A DNA stretch of 17,500 nucleotides from Neocallimastix lanati (nom. inval.) (GCA_016946835.1 JACVTC010000014.1:1660001-1677500), one strand, 5' to 3'. Shown: positions 1 through 9,923, counted from the stretch's first letter. Made by a program: numbers and translations. Notes: a model not told the origin generated them from the letters alone.

Positions 1-392
1 TTATTTTATATTTTATATTTTATATTTTATATTTTTTATTTTATATTTTATATTTTATATTTTATATTTTATATTTTATATTTTATATTTTATATTTTAT
101 ATTTTATATTTTATATTTTATATTTTATATTTTATATTTTATATTTTATATTTTATATTTTATATTTTATATTTTATATTTTATATTTTATATTTTATAT
201 TTTATATTTTATATTTTATATTTTATATTTTATATTTTATATTTTATATTTTATATTTTATATTTATATATTTTATATTTTATATTTTATATTTATATAT
301 TTTATATTTTATATTTTATATTTTATATTTATATATTTTTTATTTATATATTTTATATTTATATATTTTATATTTATATATTTTATATTTTA
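1..392. repeat. 7-bp tandem array (TATATTT)n
   Basis: From the left edge to about 392 the sequence is a nearly perfect head-to-tail array of TATATTT (equivalently TATTTTA). It is most regular from about 40 to 260 and shows 5-bp and 9-bp variants (TATTTATATA) towards 260-390. It contains no G or C. The array sits inside intron 4 of the PAS-GATA gene and continues past the window edge, so its full length is unknown. Confidence 0.95.
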
Positions 393-414
393 AATTTTTT
401 AATTTAATATTTAC
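1..414 (-). other. Intron 4 (partial), interrupting the GATA zinc finger
   Basis: The open frame of exon 4 stops only because GHK-T runs into AC|GTAAAT. GT at 414-413 is a good donor and leaves phase 2. GATA fingers continue after GPKT/GHKT with LCNACG, and an intron near this position is common in the family, so the missing half should follow an acceptor to the left of the window. The whole visible intron is AT-only sequence dominated by a heptamer array. The alternative is a real stop at 413-411, which would leave a half finger with two zinc ligands. Confidence 0.8.
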
Positions 415-2383
415 GTTTTATGACCGGAAGGACCTCTTCTCCATTCTGGACTATGATCAACATTACAATTTTCACAACGTTTAACTTTTTTTTCACCTTT
501 AACATTTTTTAATGTATTTTTAATGTATTCTTGATTAACATTTATAAACTTTCTACGACCACGTTTACTTGTAGACGGTATTGAACTATTGTTTGTATTC
601 AAGTTACTAGGGATATTCGAAGAATTGGCATTATTATAAGATTGAGATGGCATTTTTGAGAATTGATTTTGATTATTATTTGATGAATATGGGTATATTT
701 GATTTTTATTATTTTCATCATAATTTTGTTTATATAAAATAGAATTATTGTTATTGATAGGTATTATCGTCGATTGGGTAAACGATGAATTATTATAATT
801 GTTAACTTGACTAGTAGTAGAATAAGATGGTAACATATTACCATTAAAATTATTATTTAAGGGATTATTATTATTATTATTATTATTGATGATGTTGTTG
901 TTGTTATTATTCGGCATTGTGTTTACATTATTTATTGGAATATTCATGGTATTTGGGTTTCCATTATTTGGATTATTATTATCATAATAATAATTTTTAT
1001 TTGGTAAATTATTATAATAATAATTACTATTATTATTATTACTACTACTATTATTACTGTTATCATTATTACTATTGTTACTACTATTACGGTTATTTGA
1101 ATTGTTATTACCACTGTTGTTATTAGTATAATTACCATTATTATTATTATTGTTATTAACTTTATTAATAATATTAATATTGTTATTACCACCATTATTA
1201 TCTATAGAATAATTAGACATCCATCCATTATTATCATTAGTTATTGAGCTATAATAAATAGAATTTTGAATATTATTACCATTACCATTACCATTAACAA
1301 TTCCATTAACAGTATTATTATTACCAACAGGATTGAAACCAGTATGATCATTATTTATATTATTATTGATTTTATTATTAAAACTATAATTAAAATTAGA
1401 ATTATTATTATTGTTATTGTTATAATTACTATTATTATTATTGATATTCGAATGATTAATATTAGAATATTTCTCCCTGGGTGATATATTATTTGTCATG
1501 TTAGGTGGGAAATTATTATTATTATTATCATTATTATTATTATTATTTGGATTCACTTGATAAAAAGTCGGAATATTATTTCTATTATCATTATTAGCAA
1601 TATCTATGATTTCATCTTGCCTATTATGATTACTATTGGTACTAATGTTGCTATTATTACCATTATTACCATTATTACTGTTATTACTATTATTATTATT
1701 ACTATTATTACTATTATTATTATTACTATTATTACTATTATTATTATTATCTGAATAATAGGATTCAATTTTAACTTTAGTTTTAGATTTTGAATTATCT
1801 GTTTTCATATTATTATTAATATTTTTAATTTTACGAATCATAAATGTATCAGAATTATTATTATCATTTCTTTCATTATTATTATTATTATTATTTATAT
1901 TAAGATTAATATTTTTATTGTTGACGTTATGGTTATTATTAGGTATTTCTGATTCAAATTTATAATTTTGATTTGGTTCATTAAGCATCATATTTATATC
2001 TATTGAAGAAGATTTTAATTGATAAGAATGACCATTAACATTATCCCTATTATTTTTCAATTCAGTAAATTGACTATTTTTGCCTCCATTATAATTAGGT
2101 TTAATTACATAATCAATATTTCTTTTATAATTATATTCATTACTATTTAAATTATTATTTTTATTATTCTTTAGATTCATATTATTATTACTCATATTAT
2201 TATTAATATTGTTATCAACTTTATTATCACCATTATAAGAGTTATTATAATTATTAACGATAGTATTGATAAATGTAGGCATAAGATAAGTGTATTGTTT
2301 GGATGGATAATTGTTAAGATTATTATTATTAGGATTAGATTTATTTGTTTCTAAAGAATTATTTAATTTATTATTTTTAATGA

Positions 2384-2448
<65 letters not shown>

Positions 2449-2851
2449 TTATTAAATGATGAATTCATTTTTTTATAATCATCTTGATAGCTCATAGAAT
2501 ATGAATTATTATTTACTTGAGAAATTTTATTATGGGGTGATTTAGATGATAGGTTATTAGAATTTTCATTCTTTTTATTATTTATTGATAAAGAATTTCC
2601 ATTATTATTTGTACGAGATTGAGAATAATAATTCATAGAATCTCTAGTATTATTATTGTTACTATTATTATTGTTACTATCATTATTAAAGTTGATATTA
2701 TTTAAGGAAGGTATAGAAGAATTATTATTGCTATTGCTATTATTATTAAAATTGATATTATTTATGGTAGTCATTGAAGAATTATTATTGTTGTTATTAC
2801 TATTATTTAAATTGATATTATTTATAATAGGCATTGAATTATTATTATTAA

Positions 2852-2893
<42 letters not shown>

Positions 2894-3201
2894 AATTGAT
2901 ATTATTTATAATAGGAATTGAATTATTATTATTATTAATATTATTATTATTATTATTGTTATTATCATTTAATTTTATACGACGATATGAGCTTTCATCT
3001 TCAATATTTGAATAAGATCTAGGACGTTTTTGATGATTTTCATTATTTTCGAAAGGATAAGTTGAACCATTTCTATTATCATTATCATTATCATTATTAT
3101 TTCTATAAACAGGTGTATTATAGTTTGAATTTGTCATATTTAACATATTTGATGTTATTTTATTATTACAATTAGAATTATTTAAGGAACGATTATTACT
3201 A

Positions 3202-3278
<77 letters not shown>

Positions 3279-3814
3279 ATTATTATAATCCTTATTTGTT
3301 GTATTTGAATAATTATTGGAATTTAGGTTATTATTTGGATTATACCCATTATCATAATTATTTGATATAGGATCAAAAGAATTGGTATAATGCTTATTTG
3401 ATTCTAAAGAATTTGTTAATTGATTGATGGAAGGTAATGATACATGTTTTGATTGAAAAGACTTTGATTTATTTGGTTTTTGTTTATCTTCTAAAGATAT
3501 ATTTTTATTTATTGATTGTGAAGAACTTTGTATTATGATATTTCTATTTCCAATACCATTATTATATCTAAACTTATTATCAGTATTAGACTTTTTATAA
3601 TAATTATTATTATCCATATATTCTATATTCTGTTTGTTATTTTTCTTCATAATATTAATATTTAATTTATTATAATTGTAATAATTTGTAAAATTATTAT
3701 TTGTTGTATTCCCATTTATAGAGTCATTTTGATTTAAATTTTGAGTATTATTAGAATTTTTAATATTAATATGATGGTTAATGTTATTGTTATTATTATT
3801 ATTATTATTATTAC

Positions 3815-3898
<84 letters not shown>

Positions 3899-6084
3899 TA
3901 TTATTACTACTATTACTATTATTAAGTACTTTAATATTAAAATTTACATTATTCCTCTGAAGATTATTATCTTTGTTAATCGGACCTTTAGAAACGGATA
4001 TATTATTAACAATTGGTAAATAATCTGAATAACCATTAATATCCTGTTGAAAGGATGTCGATTTACTATTTTTATTGTCTATATGAATTTTTTCTTCATT
4101 TTTAGATTTTATTTCATCGGATTTAGATGATAATATATAAATTGGTGTTGAGGATTGCACATGAAAAGGTGATTTATCATTTATCCTTTCAATTTCAGAA
4201 GTAAGTTTATTTTTATTATCCCCTTCAAAGAAATTAACAGTCTGCGTTATAATTATAATAATTTTACCATACGGTACTACTAAACTTTTTACAGGTATAT
4301 ATTGGAATGTACCACTTTCTTGAATAGCTTTTTCATCTGGAAATTGTATCATTTGACTAAAACGATGATTACCAGGATCTTTTGGTACAAAATGAAATAT
4401 TCTATGATCAAAATAAAAACGTTGTAAATTAGAATCTGAATTATTTGCACTTTCATTATTATTTAGTTTTGAATCCAAATAATTTTTCATTTTTTTATCA
4501 AAGTAATCATAATCTTCTGGTGGATAAAATTTTTTAGGAAAATTTGGTACATTATACATCTATATAAAAAAATATATATATTAATTATATTATTTAAATA
4601 TTCAAATTTTGATATAACTAATTTTATGAATATTATTAATTTTAATAAGTTTTAAATAAATACTTCTTAATGTGTAATTCTAATTTGAATTTTTTTTTTT
4701 TTTTTTTTTATTAAAAAAAAAATAAAAAAAAATATTTCTTTTAAATTAAATTTCAATTTATTATTATTTTTATATAAATATTAACTTACAATTGATATTT
4801 CTTGTCCTAATAATTTACTCATTCTTTGTTTAGGTATTGAATAGATTAAGCTCATATTATTTGTATCTAATATTTGCATTGCTCTGGTATTTAGGCTATC
4901 TAATTTTGATAATTGCTGAAAAGGTTCTAAATTATCTGTATTTTCTCTTATTTTCATTTGTTCAATTATTCTAAACCATAATTCATCAATTTCCGTTGCA
5001 TACCATTTATATGGTACATCTTTTAGGTACACTAAATAATGACAAATAAAATTAAAAAAAATAAATTGTTATTATATTTTAATTTAAACTTTTATTGTTT
5101 GTAATCTATATGATTAATTTTATTATATTATTTTATATTAATCTATTATAAATATTTTTTTTTTCATTATTCATATTTCTTAATAATTTTTATTTTTATT
5201 GAAATTATCTTTTATAGAATTTTAATAAATGTTTTTTATACTTTAAAATATATTCTTTCATATTTTATTTTTATTGCATATTTTATGAATATAATTTTTA
5301 AATAAAAATCTCTTATATTTCCTATTTAATTTATCATACAACTTTTGTTATATATATATAAAGAAAGAAAAGAAAAAGAAGTGAAAAGATAAAAAAAAAA
5401 AAAAAAAAAAAAAAACCCTTTCAATATATTACCTGGATATGGATAGAAAAAGGCAAGTGTATTAAATTCAGAAATAACATTTAATAATAAATCACAACTA
5501 ATATAATTGACTTCCTCTAATATTTGTTTCTTTGACAAGTTAGGATGTTGTTCATATTTTTCTGCCATTTCTCTGAAATTCGCAACTCTTATTCTTTTAT
5601 TATTATTATTATTATTATTATAAATATATTTTAAAGTTGTTAATATATATTATAAAAATACAAATATATATATTTACTTAAATTGCAATATCTATTATTA
5701 TTATTTATTATTATTATTATTTATTGCTACTTTTTCTTACTATTACTAATTTATTTATTGTTACTTTTTCTTATTACTAATTTCTTATTATTATTATTAT
5801 TATTATTATTATTTATTTTTACTTTTTCTTATTACTAATTTCTTATTATTATTATTATTATTATTGTTATTATTTATTTTTACTTTTTCTTATTACTAAT
5901 TTCTTATTATTATTATTATTATTATTATATTATTATTACTTTTTTTTTTTTTTAATATTATTAATTTCTATTATTACTAATTTATTATTATTACTATCTC
6001 TTATTGATTTTAAAAGAAGGTGGTTGAAAGTATTAAATATTATAATAATAATAATAATAATAATAGAAAAACCAAAACCAAAAC

Positions 6085-6120
<36 letters not shown>

Positions 6121-6434
6121 CTAAATTTCTTATCTATAAATTCTCCTGAATTTATATAAGAATGTATATGAAATTTAATTTGCTTAATATCATTTTGACT
6201 TATATAGTCATATATACTTGAACCAATTAAGAAATTTAAATTATTATCTTTTTTATATATTAAACTTTTCAGCGAAGGGGATAAATAAATAAATCTTAAT
6301 TTTTGAGTAGTAATAATAGCCCAAAAAATTGGGATATTATTTGAATTTGAATTATAAATATTATTGTTTATGTTATTACTATTATTGATATTATTATTAC
6401 TATTAATATTATTTTCAAAATTATTTATATACAT
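415..6434 (-). CDS. PAS-GATA zinc-finger transcription factor, white-collar-2-like (3' end outside window)
   Basis: Probable nuclear, DNA-binding regulator that would recognise GATA motifs. The model is exon 1 6434-6121, exon 2 5572-5433, exon 3 5031-4790 and exon 4 4559-415. Phases at the junctions (2, 1, 0, 2) agree and the first three exons total 696 nt (232 codons), which supports the joins. ATG 6434 is the first Met after an in-frame TAA (6488-6486). Residues 33-105 look PAS-like (FWAIITT, FIYLSPSLK, IGSSIYDYISQNDI). The LOV flavin motif GRNCRFLQ is absent, so it is not WC-1. Residues 233-360 are conserved-looking and end in the strand-like VPYGKIIIIITQ, which may complete a PAS-associated fold. 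About 360-1580 is Asn-rich disorder. A basic patch (KRGRRK, KGEKKVKR) precedes CENC (C1594, C1597) and EWRRGPSGHKT. The loop length fits the 18-residue WC-2/NsdD type. The last two cysteines must lie in the next exon. Confident as a PAS-GATA factor; the WC-2 assignment and any light role are inference. Confidence 0.88.
1665..1750. repeat. 24-bp coding minisatellite (NNNNSNNS units)
   Basis: On the minus strand this part of exon 4 encodes three consecutive copies of the octapeptide NNNNSNNS followed by NNGNNGNNS. It is a 24-bp minisatellite built from AAT and AGT codons in the disordered region. Array boundaries are approximate. Confidence 0.7.
2686..2945. repeat. Fourfold degenerate repeat in exon 4 (S-I/M-P-x-x-N-N-I-N-L/F)
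   Basis: Four DNA copies begin near 2686, 2746, 2806 and 2889 and share the core TTGATATTATTTA. In protein they give SIPIINNINL, SMPIINNINL, SMTTINNINF and SIPSLNNINF, separated by Asn runs of different lengths. The core is better conserved than the spacers. It stands out as a short linear motif within otherwise low-complexity Asn sequence. Confidence 0.8.
3203..3276. repeat. Pure (ATT)n microsatellite encoding poly-Asn
   Basis: About 24 uninterrupted ATT triplets (AAT, Asn, on the coding strand). Similar long pure runs occur at about 2382-2450, 2855-2890 and 3790-3900. No AAC codons interrupt the longest runs, so replication slippage is likely and tract lengths should vary between strains. 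Confidence 0.9.
4560..4789 (-). other. Intron 3 of the PAS-GATA gene
   Basis: 230 nt between ATT|GTAAGT (donor at 4789, canonical) and TATATAG|ATG (acceptor ends at 4560), phase 0. It holds a T20 run at 4690-4709 (A20 in the transcript). Without splicing, the exon 3 frame stops two codons into the intron (ATT GTA AGT TAA). The Met that opens the exon 4 frame is therefore an internal residue (233), not a start. Confidence 0.88.
5032..5432 (-). other. Intron 2 of the PAS-GATA gene
   Basis: 401 nt between CATATCCAG|GTAATA (donor at 5432) and ATTATTTAG|TGTACC (acceptor ends at 5032). Phase 1: G plus TG makes GTG (Val152). In the transcript a U25 run (5415-5391) lies 17 nt after the donor. The rest is plain AT sequence. 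Confidence 0.87.
5573..6120 (-). other. Intron 1 of the PAS-GATA gene
   Basis: 548 nt between AAATTTAG|GTATTT (donor at 6120) and AATTTCAG|AGAAATGG (acceptor ends at 5573), phase 2 (AG plus A, Arg105). A second in-frame acceptor, GAATAAG at 5588, would add five residues (VANFR region), so the exact 3' splice site is uncertain. The intron begins GTA followed by 32 T residues on the transcript strand, then a GGTTTT triplet repeat and (ATT)n-rich minisatellites. Confidence 0.8.
5728..5985. repeat. ~60-bp minisatellite with (ATT)n cores
   Basis: Three close copies of ACTTTTTCTTATTACTAATT start at 5763, 5821 and 5882 (periods of 58 and 61), each followed by TTC and a variable (ATT)n run. Degenerate copies flank them near 5729 and 5938. 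The array lies wholly inside intron 1. Confidence 0.8.
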
Positions 6435-6488
6435 TTTAATATTTTTAAAAAATATATATATATATATATAAAAAAGTATAGCTGTTTA

Positions 6489-6795
6489 TGTTTATTACTG
6501 ATTAGTATATTATTTGTTGTTTTCTTTTTTTTTTTTTTTTTTTTTTTTTTATCTTTATCTTCAAGCAACGTTTTTTAAAATAATATAATAAAGGATTGAA
6601 TAATAATTATAATAATAAAAAAAATATTGAAGAGTTTTAAGGTATTATTTTATCCCTCTGGTGTAATTCTTTTTTTTTTTTTTTTTTTTTTTTTTCAATT
6701 TACTTCAAATTTTTAAATTTTCAAACAATGTTTAAAAATAAAATAATAAAAGAGTTTGTTAATTAAAAATATTTTATATAAATTTTCTTATTTCT
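6489..6795. other. Upstream region of the PAS-GATA gene with two T26 tracts
   Basis: No coding signal. It should contain the 5'UTR and promoter of the minus-strand gene. Two poly-T runs of the same length (26 nt; 6525-6550 and 6670-6695) are each followed by a related AT motif (CAAGCAACGTTTTTTAAAAT at 6562 and CAAACAATGTTTAAAAATAA at 6722). On the gene's strand these are poly-A tracts, possibly nucleosome-excluding. An alternating (AT)n run at 6452-6470 sits just 5' of the start codon. No TATA box can be singled out in such AT-rich DNA. Confidence 0.45.
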
Positions 6796-7230
6796 TTGAT
6801 TAATTTCATTTTTACAGCTTTTGTTTTGTTATTGTTTCTTTTTTTTCTTTCTTTCTTTTTTTTTTTTTTTTTATTTTATTTCTATTTGTTTTGTTTTATT
6901 TTTTACATTATATTTTTCCTTTTTTTTTATTATTATTATTTTCTCGTGTTTCTTTTTATCATATTATATTACAAAATTATTGAAGATATTGATATATTGT
7001 TATGTACTTTATATTAAAATCTCATTAATAAAAAAAATATTTATATAAATATATAAAAATAAACAATATAAATAGAAAATTTTTAAAAATCAGTTTTTTT
7101 TTTTTTTTTAAAAAAAAAAAAAATAAATAAATACTATAATTAAGTGAATATATATTTTTAATAAAAATAAAAATAAATAAATAAAATATCGTGTATTTAT
7201 TTATAAAAATAATTTTAAAGGGAAAAAGGG

Positions 7231-7270
<40 letters not shown>

Positions 7271-9438
7271 ATAAATAAAAAATTTTTAAATATTTATTAG
7301 ATATTTATAATAATTATTAATTATTATAATATAATTATAATAATAATAATTTTTTTTTTAAATTTTTTTTTTAAAGTTTAATTATTTTATATAATTATAA
7401 ATTGTTTTTTGTGTTACGTTGATGTAATTTATGCTATTTATTATAAATGTTTATTATATATATATTGATAAACTAATAATATATTGTAATTTGTTATTAT
7501 AATAAATAAATATAAATTAATCTTAAATTTGATTTTATTCTATAATAAAACTTAAATATAAAATTTTTTTTTATGAGATATTTATAAATAATAAAAAGGG
7601 AATTAATAATATAGTATAATATATTTTATTTAATTATAATATATTATAAAATATAATATATTAAAATTTAGTTAAGCAATTCCTTCCAACCATAATATTT
7701 TGTAAAACTTTAATTTCTATAAAAAATTATGCTTATTAAAAATAAATTAAAAAATAAAAAAAATACAACAATTCAAATAATAAGATTGTCATTATATTTT
7801 TGAAAACCAAAATATAAAAAAAAAATATATGTAGGTATATATATTTATATATAAAATATATATGTATAAAAAATACATTAATATATATATATAAATATTA
7901 TTAGTAATATACATACATATTCAATTTTTAATTAAAATAAAAGATATTAACATATTCATTTAAATAAAATATTTGCAATGATTGACAATTTTAGTTAAAT
8001 TTTAAATTTAAAATAGACTATATATATTGATACTAATTTAAAGGCACTTATTTATCTATTTTACTTATTATGTATTTATTTTTTTATATATTTGATATTT
8101 CGTTATTTATCATTCATTCAATTATTATTAATTTATTATTTCTTTTTATGATATTTATTATTATTATTTATTATTTAATCATAATTAATTTTATTTATAT
8201 ATCTTTTATTTACTTAATTTTATTTATTCTATTAGTTATTATTCATTTATTTATTACATAATTATTGATTTAACGATTATTGATTTAAATTTAAAAATAT
8301 TTAATAATTTATTCATATATCAATTTAAATTTAAATAAATAAATAATTATTTATTTATTTATTTAACTATTTATTTTTAAAGAAAAAAAAATTATTATTA
8401 ACAATGATTCGTTTAATATTTAAAAACATAATTATTATTTTTAAATAATTACTCTAAAATCTCAATTTATATAAACATTAAATTTAAAAATTGCATTTTT
8501 TCTATATAGTAAATTTAATATATTAAAATGTTAATATATTACCTATATATTATTTTACTATCAACAAATAAATAAAAATAAAAAAATATATATCTAATAA
8601 TTAATAATAAATTATAATAAATTAATACCAAAGTTTCATTTATAAAATTTAATTTGGAATAAATAAATAACAAAAAGAAAAATAAAGATAGGATAAAAAA
8701 AAATAAAATAAAAGGAATATTTAATATTATTGTTTAAATAGGTAAAGCATTAAAATAAAAAAAAAAAAAGAAAAAGATTAAAAGACTTGATAAATAATTA
8801 GTAATAAATTTAAATATTTTTAAATATTACAATTAAAATCATTAAAAAAAACATAAATATACTATAGTAACCTTTAAAACCTTTTTAGATAATTAATAAT
8901 AATAGTTGTTAATTGTCATGAACTTATAGTTCATATTTATATCAACTTTATTAATATATTATATGATACTATATTCTAAATTAGATTATTTATATTAATA
9001 TATTGAGGCTTGTATACTAATAATATTACAATTTTTTTCAATACATTTGAATCTTATTTTTCATTTATTTCACCTATTTAAATAACTAAGATAAAATATT
9101 AATATAATAAATTCAAATCAATATGACCATGTGGATATCATATGTTATAGAAATACATATTAAATATTGAAAAAAAAAATGCAATTACAATAAAGACTAC
9201 AGTGACTGACAAATATAAATATATTTATATTTATTATTTTTTTTGATAATATATACAATAATATATCGGAGTATAAATAACCATTATATAATTATATTAA
9301 TTTTTAAATTTATCCTAATAAATATATCTTAGACATAAAAAAAAAACTTTTATTTTTATATATTGCATTTAGAATTTGATAGAAATTTTTAAAATAAATA
9401 AAATTTATTATTATGAATTCATTTAATATATTTTATTT
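6796..9438. other. AT-rich intergenic stretch without recognisable genes
   Basis: I see no supportable gene here. Apparent open frames at 6796-7048 and 8070-8261 translate to Phe/Leu/Ile/Tyr strings expected from T-rich DNA. Contents include T-rich sequence at 6840-6960, a T16/A14 inverted run at 7094-7123, a 39-nt poly-A at 7231-7269 preceded by GGGAAAAAGGG, and plain AT sequence from 7270 on. Around 8880-9280 G+C is slightly higher, but no frame longer than about 16 codons stands out. Confidence 0.6.
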
Positions 9439-9450
9439 TATTTTATTATT

Positions 9451-9452
<2 letters not shown>
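9439..9452. repeat. Target-site duplication, left copy
   Basis: TATTTTATTATTTA, matched exactly by 9910-9923. The two 14-bp copies directly abut the poly(A) end and the head end of the SINE-like element, as expected for target-primed reverse transcription. The sequence is AT-only, so chance identity is more likely than in average DNA, but the placement exactly at both ends supports the call. Confidence 0.75.
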
Positions 9453-9500
<48 letters not shown>

Positions 9501-9504
9501 GACT

Positions 9505-9575
9505 GAAGACTTTGGTCTTCCCCATATAGTAATATGGGTGTATGATTAACTGCCATACCGGTACGGCGTCGACGC
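9505..9575 (-). repeat. Cluster of four adjacent dyad symmetries at the 3' end of the SINE
   Basis: In plus coordinates: GAAGAC-TTTG-GTCTTC (9505-9520), directly abutting CCCATAT-AGTA-ATATGGG (9521-9538), then GCCATACCGGTACGGC (9552-9567), then the perfect palindrome GCGTCGACGC (9566-9575). In the minus-strand RNA the single mismatch of the third dyad becomes a G-U pair, whereas in plus-strand RNA it would be A-C. This supports the minus strand as the transcribed sense. The first two helices could stack coaxially next to the poly(A) tail. Confidence 0.7.
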
Positions 9576-9661
9576 TCTCAACTCCCCATAAGCAAAGAAA
9601 CTCCATATAGAAGCACCCTACGCGATCCTCGAGGGAAAGCAGAGCCAACTATAGGTGGCGT

Positions 9662-9709
9662 CCTTGCCATCCCAGAGGAGCTGGACACTGTAAATCCTCT
9701 CAGACAAGG
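9662..9709 (-). repeat. Nested inverted repeat in the SINE body
   Basis: CCTTG (9662-9666) pairs with CAAGG (9705-9709), and inside it AGAGGA (9674-9679) pairs with TCCTCT (9695-9700). Together they would form a two-tier stem-loop with a 15-nt apical loop. Confidence 0.45.
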
Positions 9710-9835
9710 CTTACGCAATGGGATTCTAATAGTGTTAGAAATATAGAAAACTTAGAAAGTATACCTACCTGAGTATCGTTTAACCCCTAACCTTTCACGC
9801 AAAACCCAAAGGGAAAAATCGTGAAGATATGATAC

Positions 9836-9909
9836 TTGTGGGGGTCGATCCAGAGACCTTTAGTATGATAAGCCAACGACTTAACAACCCAGGATAAGAA
9901 CTGGATGAC
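9836..9909 (-). promoter_or_regulatory. tRNA-like head of the SINE with A-box and B-box-like motifs
   Basis: On the minus strand, GGATCGACCCC (9851-9841) matches the Pol III B box GGTTCGANTCC except for A at the third position and C near the end. TGGGTTGTTAAGTCGTTGG (9891-9873) resembles the D-arm/A-box region of Leu/Ser-type tRNAs, at ordinary tRNA spacing. Between them TTGGC-TTATCAT-ACTAA can form a weak anticodon-like stem with a 7-nt loop. Acceptor and T stems do not pair well, so this is a decayed, tRNA-derived promoter and not a working tRNA gene. The parental tRNA cannot be named with confidence. Confidence 0.6.
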
Positions 9910-9923
9910 TATTTTATTATTTA
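9910..9923. repeat. Target-site duplication, right copy
   Basis: TATTTTATTATTTA, identical to 9439-9452 and immediately 5' (on the minus strand) of the tRNA-like head. The exact head boundary is uncertain by a base or so, because the element's first base may match the duplication. Confidence 0.75.

Larger units (their letters stand above)
9453..9909 (-). mobile_element. SINE-like retroposon with tRNA-derived head and poly(A) tail
   Basis: A sharp compositional island, nearly half G+C, in an AT desert. Read on the minus strand it has a tRNA-like head (9909 to about 9836), an unrelated body of about 260 bp, a 3' end with packed hairpins (9575-9505), then TAT and a 45-nt poly(A) (9497-9453). 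A 14-bp duplication flanks it. It has no open reading frame of note and no terminal repeats of LTR or DNA-transposon type. Size (about 410 bp plus tail), architecture and flanks fit a non-autonomous SINE moved by a partner LINE, which is not present here. The uninterrupted A45 tail and the exact duplication suggest recent insertion. An internal T5 run at about 9818-9814 is odd for a Pol III transcript. Confidence 0.8.

Noticed and set aside
1-392. Telomeric or CRISPR-like array at the left edge
   Set aside because: The unit is AT-only, lacks spacers and lies within an intron of a gene running through it.
917-4019. Several open frames inside exon 4 on either strand, coding poly-Tyr, poly-Ile or poly-Leu
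   Set aside because: They are other-frame readings of ATT/AAT triplet repeats in the minus-strand coding exon.
5326-5568. Separate small gene starting at Met 5568
   Set aside because: An acceptor lies just before it and a donor at 5432; it joins in phase with its neighbours and its Phe-rich tail is translated intron.
6796-7048. Two overlapping Phe-rich open frames that look like membrane proteins
   Set aside because: They come from T-rich DNA with no informative residues; the frames overlap and have no start context or conserved motif.
8070-8261. Hydrophobic 63-codon open frame
   Set aside because: Only Ile/Leu/Phe/Tyr/Ser codons, as expected from ATT-rich DNA.
9780-9792. Telomere-like TAACCCCTAACC
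   Set aside because: Fewer than two units and inside the SINE body; not a telomere array.
9836-9909. Functional tRNA gene in the GC-rich island
   Set aside because: Only A- and B-box-like parts fit. Acceptor and T stems do not pair, and the sequence continues into a poly(A)-tailed body, so a SINE head is the better reading.
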